5,648 nt of DNA from Flavobacteriales bacterium (GTDB taxonomy: Bacteria > Bacteroidota > Bacteroidia > Flavobacteriales_D > Crocinitomicaceae): positions 1 to 5,648 of the forward strand of contig CANHBA010000149.1 in assembly GCA_947458985.1 (NCBI GenBank). The letters run 5' to 3'. The notes beneath the pieces were generated by a model that saw only the letters and a list, made by a program, of their open reading frames with translations, was not told the origin of the DNA and did no database searches. Positions 1 through 5,648 of the stretch are shown here, in pieces. The translations under genes were made by a program, and so were the position numbers. How positions within the stretch are numbered: position 1 is the first letter of the stretch; every line of letters begins with the position of its first letter.

Positions 1-1017
1 AACATTTACAAATTTGATGGTATCGGCGCCAGCTTTGTAAGCATAGGCTTTGATATTGGTGCCTAACAAATGCATGTGCGGGAACACAGAAAGTACAGAG
101 TAGGCTGTCGGAACCGTGGCTCCACCAGGCGGATAAAACGCATTGAGGTCTGTAATTTGGTTGGCTGGTAGGTTAAAATTATAGTTGGCGAGTAGGGGGC
201 CTGCATTGATTTGCCGCACATTGGTGGTGCCAACAGGATAAAAATGAATGATGACTTTAGTAGAATCATACAGCCCATAAGACCCCATGGGGTAGTGCAT
301 GGCAAAGTAAATGGAAGATCCGGGTCCGATATCCAAACCTAATTTGATCGGATCGGCGGAAGGTAAAATCATGGGAGTAGCACCAGGTGTGTAGCCTGTA
401 ATGAGTTTGGTGCCACCGTTGCTAGGGCTAGCGCAGTTGCCCCCGATGGTGTCTGTTGCTTCTATACTTGTTGGGTCGAGATATACTAAACAGTGGTGAA
501 CAATTTCGCGGTTACCTGGTACAACTTCGACCGCTTTGATGATGCGATTTTGTGTGAGGTTGGTCGGGACATTGAAACAAACGTAGTCATCTTGGGAGGT
601 AGCCTTCGACATGTAGGTCGGGATTTGAACTTGTAAATCGCCATTACCTAAGAAGGTATTTGAAGTGTAAACCGGCGGTGGTGGTGTTTGATTGGCATTT
701 CCTTCTTGTGCGCCATTGTTGAGCCAGCTCATAATGGTGGTTTTTTCTGAAGCGGAAAGCGCGCGGTTGTGCTGGTATTGCTGGTAGTTGTTATCTGGTG
801 GCCAGGGTGGCATTTCGCCTGTATTGACGCACTGATAAACCGCAGCGGCAAGAGGGCTCACTTCCGCGTGCGTCATTAATGAAAACGGCGCGGCGCCTCC
901 TGGATGGTGACAAGAGGTACACTTGTTATAGAAAATTTGTGCTACGTCGCTACTCCAGGTTTGGGCATGGGCTGCAAACGTAAAAAGTAAACTGAAAAAT
1001 AAGAAGTTTGATTTCAT
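1..1017 (-). CDS. Exported cytochrome c / copper type II monooxygenase-like fusion protein (partial, 3' end off the left edge)
   Basis: The reading frame is open from ATG at 1017 to the left edge, giving 339 codons and no stop. Residues 1-18 form a signal peptide (charged start, hydrophobic core, AHA before Gln19). A small haem c domain follows: CTSCH at 33-37 binds haem covalently, and Met69 in GEMPPW is the likely axial ligand. A proline-rich linker (about 111-115) leads to a domain resembling peptidylglycine/dopamine monooxygenases. Copper-ligand motifs appear in family order: His174-His175 (EIVHHCLVY), His241 (FAMHYP), and His314-x-His316 (FPHMHLLG). These match the PHM ligands H107/H108, H172 and H242/H244. 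The last family ligand, a methionine, would lie beyond the edge, so catalytic competence cannot be judged. The protein is periplasmic or secreted; a C-terminal T9SS domain may follow but is not visible. The gene starts 9 bases after the hydrolase stop, so co-transcription is likely. No Shine-Dalgarno is seen. The substrate is unknown. Confidence 0.9.
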   Translation of the reverse strand, partial: MKSNFLFFSLLFTFAAHAQTWSSDVAQIFYNKCTSCHHPGGAAPFSLMTHAEVSPLAAAVYQCVNTGEMPPWPPDNNYQQYQHNRALSASEKTTIMSWLNNGAQEGNANQTPPPPVYTSNTFLGNGDLQVQIPTYMSKATSQDDYVCFNVPTNLTQNRIIKAVEVVPGNREIVHHCLVYLDPTSIEATDTIGGNCASPSNGGTKLITGYTPGATPMILPSADPIKLGLDIGPGSSIYFAMHYPMGSYGLYDSTKVIIHFYPVGTTNVRQINAGPLLANYNFNLPANQITDLNAFYPPGGATVPTAYSVLSVFPHMHLLGTNIKAYAYKAGADTIKFVNV

Positions 1018-1026
1018 TAGCCCGGG

Positions 1027-2343
1027 TTAACGTAAAAGTTGAATTTTGGTTCTCATGATTTGTTTGTTTGAGAATTGAACAGCGATCATGTAAAGCCCGG
1101 ATTGTTCATTTTTTAAATCGATATTAAATATCGGCATATGTTGTCCTGAAGTTTCATAAATAAGCAGACCGGATATGTTGTAAATGCGCAGTGCTTCAAA
1201 ACCATTATTGGTTTGAATCGTGAAGTTTCCGTTGTTGGGGTTGGGGTAACATTCTAGTTCGTTGTTCATAGAAAGTTCGTCAATTGCAACACTCGAACAC
1301 GCTTCGCTGCTTGGTGTTCCGTCGCAGTACGCGGTAGGATAAAGAAAAGCTTGTTGTTGCATTTCGTTGGCGGGTAATAAAACAGTTTGGGTACAGCCCA
1401 TTACCTCCACAAGGAAGTCGCGCACGAAGCGCTCTGTGCTGTCCATGTAAGCTGCATTATTCAAATAGGGCACATGCGGTGCGTTATTGAATGTATAAAA
1501 CTGATTGGTAACACCAATTGCACAAGCGCGCTCGTGCAGCATACGGCTACCATCAAGGTACATGAGTGGCGTACCAGGATTCACAATGCCACGGTTATAG
1601 GTAACGGTTCCGTCATTGGTGCCATGGACCGAACAAAGCGGTACGTCCCCAGCTTCTAGCCAATTGTATTGAGCCAAAGCTCCACAACCATTGATAACCG
1701 CATGAACTTTTGTCGAATAACCTGGGTTGCCAGAGGTGCCTTCCAAACCACCTAAGTTGGCTAAGGCTCCTGCGCTCATATATGCACTGAATTCGCAGGC
1801 ATCATTGAGGTAAGCAACATGTAAGGCAGTAATTGCGCCCGCTGAGCTGCCGCCAATAAAGATGTGATTGGTATCAATCTTGAAGGTATTGGTGGTTTGT
1901 GCATCTTTGTAAAAGTAGCGAATGGCGGCCTTCAGGTCTTGAACGGCACGCACCACTGCTTTCACTGCATTTGTGGAGTCAAACGGAAAGAAACCCAAGC
2001 GGTAATCGATGCTCGCACAGGCGTAACCTTTTTTGGCAAAACGCTCTGAAAGCGCCTTCACGTCTGGGTCAGTTTTACTGCCGCCAATAAAACTACCCCC
2101 GTGCACCCAAATAATGAGGGGCCTCGCACTTAATGGATCGTTGGCGGGTTCATAAAAATCGAGTTTGAGAGTGGTATTGGAATTTGCCCAATTGTTATTT
2201 TGACCGTAGGTAAGGTTGCTCGTGAGGTTGAACTGCGTAAAAACGCTTTCTGCATAGCGGCCACTTGCACATGGGTCTTGAGAAAAACAAAAATTTGCGC
2301 CAAAGAAAAGGATGCAAATAAGAGTGGATAGTTGTTTGGTCAT
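1027..2343 (-). CDS. T9SS-secreted alpha/beta hydrolase (carboxylesterase-like)
   Basis: This 438-residue protein is an exported serine hydrolase. Residues 1-21 form a signal peptide ending FCFS before Gln22. The alpha/beta hydrolase domain spans about 55-315. HGGSF at 81-85 is the oxyanion-hole motif of the esterase/lipase and carboxylesterase groups. GGSSAG at 164-169 is the nucleophile elbow, with Ser167 as nucleophile. Asp244 (GTNDGTV) and His290 (NAPHVPY) sit where the other triad members belong. A cysteine-containing linker (about 316-362) leads to a T9SS type A sorting domain from about 363 to the end (CYPNPNNGNF, then a beta-rich segment ending KIQLLR), which predicts export across the outer membrane and removal of that tail. 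It is the first gene of a probable two-gene unit with the haem-copper protein. Its leader is A-rich without Shine-Dalgarno. The many cysteines fit an extracytoplasmic protein. Substrate is not readable; an acetyl, feruloyl or other carboxylic ester is a guess. Confidence 0.92.
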   Translation of the reverse strand: MTKQLSTLICILFFGANFCFSQDPCASGRYAESVFTQFNLTSNLTYGQNNNWANSNTTLKLDFYEPANDPLSARPLIIWVHGGSFIGGSKTDPDVKALSERFAKKGYACASIDYRLGFFPFDSTNAVKAVVRAVQDLKAAIRYFYKDAQTTNTFKIDTNHIFIGGSSAGAITALHVAYLNDACEFSAYMSAGALANLGGLEGTSGNPGYSTKVHAVINGCGALAQYNWLEAGDVPLCSVHGTNDGTVTYNRGIVNPGTPLMYLDGSRMLHERACAIGVTNQFYTFNNAPHVPYLNNAAYMDSTERFVRDFLVEVMGCTQTVLLPANEMQQQAFLYPTAYCDGTPSSEACSSVAIDELSMNNELECYPNPNNGNFTIQTNNGFEALRIYNISGLLIYETSGQHMPIFNIDLKNEQSGLYMIAVQFSNKQIMRTKIQLLR

Positions 2344-2422
2344 AGTGTTATTTTGGTTCTAATTTAATGAAAAATCAAAATTTAGCTCTGAAAATCACTT
2401 ACTTTGCCCAAAAAGTCATTCT
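2344..2422. promoter_or_regulatory. Divergent intergenic promoter region
   Basis: These 79 AT-rich bases separate two divergent start codons, so promoters for both directions must lie here or inside the flanking genes. On the plus strand, TTACTTTG at 2399-2406 is one base off the Bacteroidota -7 element TAnnTTTG. On the minus strand, TAAATTTTG (2384 down to 2376) has TA and TTTG separated by three bases instead of two, and a TTTTTG run lies about 24 bases further upstream. Neither candidate has a -33 element at the ideal distance. The existence of a promoter region is well supported by layout; the exact elements are tentative. No clear operator palindrome is seen. Confidence 0.5.
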
Positions 2423-3295
2423 ATGTATCGCCATCTTTTACTGCTCCTCCTTTTTTATTCTTTAGATTTTCTTGCCCAAGATTTACCCGCTTATCAAATA
2501 TATGACAGCAAGGGGAAGAAGGTTTCTTTTGAAAAAATGGCAACTGCTACCAATTATAGCGAGTTGGTCTTATTTGGTGAATTTCACGACAATCCCATTG
2601 CACATTGGTTGCAATTAGAACTGACTCAAAAAATGTATGCCACCCATGGCGCTAATTTGCAACTGGGTTTTGAAATGTTTGAACAAGATCAGCAAATGCT
2701 GCTGAGCGCTTATCTAAACGGGGCCATCCCCGAAGAAAAGTTAAAGGATACGCTTAGACTCTGGCCAAATTACCCAACCGACTACGCACCTTTAGTTGAA
2801 TTCGCTAAAGCCAACAATCTTTCTTGTGTGGCCTCCAATATTCAACGAAAATATGCGAGTTTGTTATTCAAAAAAGGAAGAGCTGCGCTAGACACACTTC
2901 CCGAAACAATCAAACAGCAAATGGCACCGCTTGCGTTTGCTTTTGATACAACGCTGAGTCAGTACCAAGGCATGAAAGAAATGGGCGCGCACATGGGGCC
3001 AGGAATGGGCTGGCGCATGGTGGAGTCTCAGGCCATTAAAGATGCCACAATGGCTCATTTTATTTTACACAATCCATGGCGTAAGCCAAATACGGTGCAT
3101 TTGCATTTTAATGGCGCCTATCATTCAGATTTTCACCAAGGAATCATGTGGTATGTGCAGCAAGAAGCTCCACAATTGAAAATTCTCACGATTACAACGG
3201 TAAGCCAAGACGATGTCAAGAAATTAGAAAAGGAACATTTTGGTCAGGCAGATTTCATTATTTGCGTGCCTAGCAATATGACTTCGACACATTAA
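2423..3295 (+). CDS. Exported ChaN-like (haem-binding uptake, Tiki superfamily) protein
   Basis: This 290-residue protein resembles the ChaN / haem-binding-uptake family, related to the Tiki and TraB folds. Residues 1-18 form a signal peptide (six consecutive leucines, then FLA before Gln19). There is no lipobox cysteine, so unlike the ChaN lipoprotein it is predicted to be soluble in the periplasm or secreted. Family motifs are in the expected order: LFGEFHDNPIAH (Glu53, His55, His61), FEMFEQDQQ (Glu84), a QAIKDATMA helix (about 203-211) and FNGAYHSDFHQGI (His234, His238) near the C terminus. ChaN in Campylobacter binds haem and is linked to iron acquisition, whereas Tiki relatives are metalloproteases that use the GxxH and Glu residues. 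The sequence does not choose between these. The gene stands alone on this strand, and no haem transport genes are visible. Its TAA is one base from the kinase stop. The chosen ATG gives a complete signal peptide. Confidence 0.85.
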   Translation: MYRHLLLLLLFYSLDFLAQDLPAYQIYDSKGKKVSFEKMATATNYSELVLFGEFHDNPIAHWLQLELTQKMYATHGANLQLGFEMFEQDQQMLLSAYLNGAIPEEKLKDTLRLWPNYPTDYAPLVEFAKANNLSCVASNIQRKYASLLFKKGRAALDTLPETIKQQMAPLAFAFDTTLSQYQGMKEMGAHMGPGMGWRMVESQAIKDATMAHFILHNPWRKPNTVHLHFNGAYHSDFHQGIMWYVQQEAPQLKILTITTVSQDDVKKLEKEHFGQADFIICVPSNMTSTH

Positions 3296-3296
3296 A

Positions 3297-4367
3297 TTAT
3301 TTCAAAGGAATGCCGCGTGAGCTTACCGGACCGGAGGCCTTGCTTTTTTGAAGGCTGAATGTGAAGGTCGTTCCGACGCCAACATTACTAGTAACCTGGA
3401 TTTGCTGCCCATGTGTTTCAATAATATGCTTGACAATCGCCAATCCTAATCCAGAGCCACCTTCATTGCGGTTTCTGCTTTTTTCGACACGGTAAAAGCG
3501 CTCAAAAAGACGCGAGAGGTGCTGAGGCTCGATGCCGGGGCCGTTGTCTTTAAACTGAATGTTGTAGGTGTCGTCTATTTGCACAATACTGACGCACAAC
3601 TCACCGCCATCTTTGCCGTAAGCAATTGCATTGGTAGCTAAGTTCAAAAGGACTTGAGAAATTTTATTGCGATCTGCATTGACATAACAATAGGGATCTG
3701 ATGCATCTATACGGAGTCTGAACTGTTTTTCTTTTGCAATTAACTCTAGTGCTTCATAGGTTTCTTTAATGAGCTCTTGTAAGTCAAAACTTCTGATGTC
3801 GAGCGGGATGCGTTCGAGTTCAAGTTTGGTAAGCTGATCGAGGTCTTCAAGAATGTGGGTCATGCGCTCCGTTGATTTAGAAGCGCGTTCTAAGAATGTT
3901 TTTAGGATAGCAGGATCTTCCATTCCGCCATCGAGTAAAGAATCTATGTACCCTTGTATAGAAAAGACCGGTGTTTTGAGTTCGTGAGCTAAGTTTCCTA
4001 GAAATTCCTTTCTAAAAGCGGCTTGTTCTTTGAGTTTTTCAATTTCTTGATTGCGCTTTTGTTTCCATTCCTTGACGTCTTGCTCTCCTTGTGCCACGAG
4101 TTGGTCAATTGTTTGGTCATTGCGTTCTTCGGTATCCATATTTTGGATACTTCTATAGATCAAACTCATCCGGTATTGCAAAAAGCGTTTGATGATGTAA
4201 TAAAATATGGTGTAAGCAAAAATCCCGGTGACGAGCGGGATTAAAAAGATAAGCGTATTGCTTAAAGTTACGAATTCTAGGTGTACGAAAAGGGTAAATA
4301 AGAAGCTCAGTACATAGAATAAAATACTGCCACTCAGGATTAAGAAACTTGGTCTAGCTTTTCTCAC
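3297..4367 (-). CDS. Two-component sensor histidine kinase, PhoR-like, with minimal sensor region
   Basis: This 356-residue inner-membrane kinase phosphorylates the response regulator encoded immediately upstream. Two transmembrane helices (about 8-28 and 37-59) are separated by only about eight residues outside the cytoplasm. A charged, coiled-coil-like stretch (about 75-118) follows, then the HisKA domain with phospho-acceptor His128 in NLAHELKTP. The ATPase domain has every expected box: N box with Asn246 (NLATNA), G1 DNGPGIE (274-280), F box LFERFY (287-292) and G2 GGSGLGLA (303-310). No PAS or recognisable HAMP domain is seen. It is shorter than typical PhoR kinases because a sensor domain is missing. 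The start is GTG at 4367, overlapping the regulator stop by four bases. The next methionine (residue 67) would remove both membrane helices, so GTG is preferred. A 17-residue tail follows the ATPase domain. PhoR, ResE or another EnvZ/PhoR relative cannot be distinguished. Confidence 0.93.
   Translation of the reverse strand: MRKARPSFLILSGSILFYVLSFLFTLFVHLEFVTLSNTLIFLIPLVTGIFAYTIFYYIIKRFLQYRMSLIYRSIQNMDTEERNDQTIDQLVAQGEQDVKEWKQKRNQEIEKLKEQAAFRKEFLGNLAHELKTPVFSIQGYIDSLLDGGMEDPAILKTFLERASKSTERMTHILEDLDQLTKLELERIPLDIRSFDLQELIKETYEALELIAKEKQFRLRIDASDPYCYVNADRNKISQVLLNLATNAIAYGKDGGELCVSIVQIDDTYNIQFKDNGPGIEPQHLSRLFERFYRVEKSRNRNEGGSGLGLAIVKHIIETHGQQIQVTSNVGVGTTFTFSLQKSKASGPVSSRGIPLK
4364..4367 (-). 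promoter_or_regulatory. GTGA start/stop overlap coupling regulator and kinase
   Basis: The minus-strand bases GTGA contain both the TGA stop of the response regulator and the GTG start of the kinase. Such four-base overlaps usually indicate translational coupling by a terminating ribosome that restarts. No Shine-Dalgarno sequence is visible just upstream, which fits dependence on coupling. Confidence 0.8.
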
Positions 4368-5044
4368 TTGTCATTGAAGGTATATCCGACGCCTTTTATG
4401 GTACGAATATACGCATCTCCAAGTTTTTCGCGTAATTTTCTAATGTGAACATCGATGGTTCGCTCTCCAACAATGGTATCGTTACCCCAAACAACAGCTA
4501 AAATTTGGTCGCGGTTGAACACTTTTCCGGGTCTTGAAGCGAGTAATTCGAGTAATTCAAATTCTTTTTTTGGTAATTGGAGTTCCTTTCCTTCGAGCTC
4601 TACGACGTAGCGGTCGCGGTCAATGGTGATATTTGCAGCACCCTCAGCACCACCTTTGTTTTTGAGACGGCGCAATAAGGATTCTATTTTACTGATGAGT
4701 AAGCGCGGCCTGATTGGCTTGCTGATGTAGTCGTCGGCTCCAGCTTCAAAACCTGCAATTTGTGCGTAATCTTCTGTTCTGGCCGTTAAAAAGGCAATAA
4801 CAGGTTGCACCATATTGAGGTCTTTGCGGATCACTTGACAGGTCTCGATGCCATCCATTTTTGGCATCATGACATCTAGCAAGATGAGCGAAGGATTGAT
4901 TTGTTGCACCAAGCGCAGCGCTTCGATCCCATTTGTTGCAGTAAAGACTTTATAACCTTCTTTGCGCACGTTGTACGATAAAAACTCTAAGATATCTGGT
5001 TCGTCATCAACGATCAGTATGGTATGTCCTTTTGTGTTTTCCAT
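4364..5044 (-). CDS. OmpR/PhoB-family response regulator
   Basis: This 226-residue cytoplasmic transcription factor has the full-length OmpR/PhoB layout. The receiver domain covers about 6-125: acidic pocket Asp13-Asp14 (IVDDEPD), phospho-acceptor Asp57 (LILLDVMMPKMDG), switch Thr87 (FLTAR), and Lys109 in the SKP motif. A Gly/Ala-rich linker (about 130-137) leads to a winged-helix DNA-binding domain (about 138-224). Its typical features are the LPKKEFELLELL segment, the recognition region around RTIDVHIRKLREKLG (195-209), and the wing ending IKGVGYTF. The partner is the kinase that overlaps its stop codon, so phosphorylation by that kinase is the obvious model. The ATG at 5044 is preceded by an A-rich leader (AAAATAACG) without Shine-Dalgarno. 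It lies 14 bases after a strong terminator, leaving no room for a conventional promoter. Target genes are unknown, and no direct-repeat Pho-box-like operator was recognised nearby. Confidence 0.95.
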   Translation of the reverse strand: MENTKGHTILIVDDEPDILEFLSYNVRKEGYKVFTATNGIEALRLVQQINPSLILLDVMMPKMDGIETCQVIRKDLNMVQPVIAFLTARTEDYAQIAGFEAGADDYISKPIRPRLLISKIESLLRRLKNKGGAEGAANITIDRDRYVVELEGKELQLPKKEFELLELLASRPGKVFNRDQILAVVWGNDTIVGERTIDVHIRKLREKLGDAYIRTIKGVGYTFNDK

Positions 5045-5058
5045 CGTTATTTTAGTTT

Positions 5059-5088
5059 AAAAAAAGAGGGGGCCGAAGCCCCCTCTTT
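5059..5088 (-). terminator. Intrinsic terminator of the PKD/T9SS gene
   Basis: Read on the minus strand, an 11-base-pair perfect stem (5088-5078 with 5073-5063) closes on a TTCG tetraloop flanked by C and G, the very stable cUUCGg loop. It is followed by an unbroken run of seven T (5065-5059), the first three of which belong to the stem. It begins 11 bases after the stop codon of the PKD protein. On the plus strand the hairpin is followed only by a GT-rich stretch and no plus-strand gene ends here, so minus-strand termination is its likely job. Confidence 0.93.
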
Positions 5089-5099
5089 GTGTGTGCTTA

Positions 5100-5648
5100 T
5101 TATTTGCGAATCAAGAGGCGTTTTACACCCACTTGCTCTGCATTGATCAATTGTACGGTATAGCTTCCTGAAGAAAGCATGCTTACATTCACAGGAAGTA
5201 CAACTGAACCTACTTCGTTGAATGTTTGCGTGTAAACCAAACGACCTGTTGCATCTAGGATATTCAAGGTGCCAGTTGAGTTGTTTTCAAAAGCAACCAA
5301 TACTTGCTCTGCAGCTGGGTTAGGATACACCTCAAAGTTGATGGCTTGTGTTTCGTCCATACCAACTTCAATTGCGATTTCGAATGTAGCTGTGTTAGAA
5401 CAGTTGCCGTTGATGGCTGTAAGTACTACGGTGTAGGTGCCATTTGCAGCATAAGCATGCGCAGGTGCCATTGCAGATGAATTCGTGAAGTCACCGAAAT
5501 CCCATGAGTATGAAGTTGCACCTGTAGAAGTGTTGGTGAAAGTAACAACATTTCCTGCAGTAGTGAATGAACCAGCAGCAGTTGGTGTTGCGGTGAAGGT
5601 GATGTTGGTGGCAGCAGATTGGCCTACACCGTTACAAGCATTTGCGTT
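5100..5648 (-). CDS. Secreted PKD-domain protein with T9SS type A sorting domain (C-terminal part; 5' end off the right edge)
   Basis: The frame is open from the right edge to TAA at 5102-5100, showing the last 182 residues of a longer protein. Counting from the edge, residues about 18-95 form a PKD domain, an Ig-like beta sandwich. Diagnostic pieces are VTFTNTSTGA, SYSWDFGDF (the WDFGD signature) and the AHAYAANGTYTVVLTA strand pair. A T9SS type A domain follows from about 106: FEVYPNPAAEQ, a LNILDATGRLVY strand, LSSGSYTVQL, and the basic end KRLLIRK. This tail marks the protein for export through the type IX system and attachment or release at the cell surface. PKD domains are usually adhesive or spacer modules in large surface proteins; any catalytic part would lie outside the window. 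An in-frame ATG at 5471 falls inside the PKD domain and is not a start. Dedicated terminator downstream; its promoter is out of view. Confidence 0.92.
   Translation of the reverse strand, partial: NANACNGVGQSAATNITFTATPTAAGSFTTAGNVVTFTNTSTGATSYSWDFGDFTNSSAMAPAHAYAANGTYTVVLTAINGNCSNTATFEIAIEVGMDETQAINFEVYPNPAAEQVLVAFENNSTGTLNILDATGRLVYTQTFNEVGSVVLPVNVSMLSSGSYTVQLINAEQVGVKRLLIRK

Noticed and set aside
63..305. Minus-strand 80-codon open frame
   Set aside because: It lies inside the haem-copper gene in another frame. The overlapping frame carries the recognisable copper-ligand motifs, and this one has none.
1021..1026. CCCGGG palindrome between the hydrolase and the monooxygenase genes
   Set aside because: A six-base palindrome in a nine-base gap is too short to claim as a regulatory site or terminator.
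1387..2090. Three short plus-strand open frames (1387-1659, 1864-2049, 1899-2090)
   Set aside because: They are antisense to the hydrolase catalytic domain, overlap each other and show no domain or signal features.
3341..3359. GCCTT ... AAGGC hairpin around a T-run as a terminator for the ChaN-like gene
   Set aside because: The stem has only five pairs, the T-run is in the loop and not after the stem, and it lies in the kinase coding region.
4023..4244. Plus-strand 73-codon open frame
   Set aside because: Antisense to the coiled-coil and membrane region of the kinase; its hydrophobic start mirrors the opposite strand's codons.
5148..5155. TACAATTG on the minus strand as a -7 promoter element for the response regulator
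   Set aside because: It is one base off TAnnTTTG, but it lies inside coding sequence, has no -33 TTG at a suitable distance and is upstream of a strong terminator.
5100..5471. Start of the PKD/T9SS gene at the ATG at 5471
   Set aside because: The frame stays open to the right edge, and the WDFGD half of the PKD domain is encoded upstream of this ATG, so it is internal.

Overview
This window comes from a member of the Bacteroidota, probably a Flavobacteriales-like bacterium. Two C-terminal domains are of the type IX secretion (T9SS type A) kind, with YPNP motifs and a basic tail. Start codons lack Shine-Dalgarno sequences and have A-rich leaders, and the OmpR/PhoR-type two-component pair is of the kind usual in that phylum. 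The lineage is inferred from these traits, not from a marker gene. The window is densely coding and has no gene-free stretch over 300 bases.

Layout. Positions 1-2343, minus strand: a two-gene unit of exported enzymes. A T9SS-sorted alpha/beta hydrolase (1027-2343) comes first and is followed after 9 bases by a cytochrome c / copper type II monooxygenase fusion (1-1017) that runs off the left edge. Positions 2344-2422: a 79-base divergent promoter region. Positions 2423-3295, plus strand: an exported ChaN-like (haem-binding-uptake, Tiki-type) protein. Positions 3297-5044, minus strand: a response regulator followed by its histidine kinase, joined by a 4-base GTGA overlap. The kinase ends one base from the ChaN-like stop codon, tail to tail. 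Positions 5059-5088: a strong intrinsic terminator. Positions 5100-5648, minus strand: the 3' end of a secreted PKD-domain protein with a T9SS sorting domain, running off the right edge.

How the genes relate. The hydrolase and monooxygenase are probably co-transcribed and both act outside the cytoplasm, so a joint role in oxidising and hydrolysing an external substrate is possible but unproven. The response regulator and kinase form a classical two-component system whose signal cannot be read from the sequence, because the kinase has almost no extracytoplasmic sensor. I see no undescribed system here. The points most worth a second look are the haem-copper fusion, the sensor-poor kinase, and the terminator placed so close to the regulator's start codon that no ordinary promoter fits between them.
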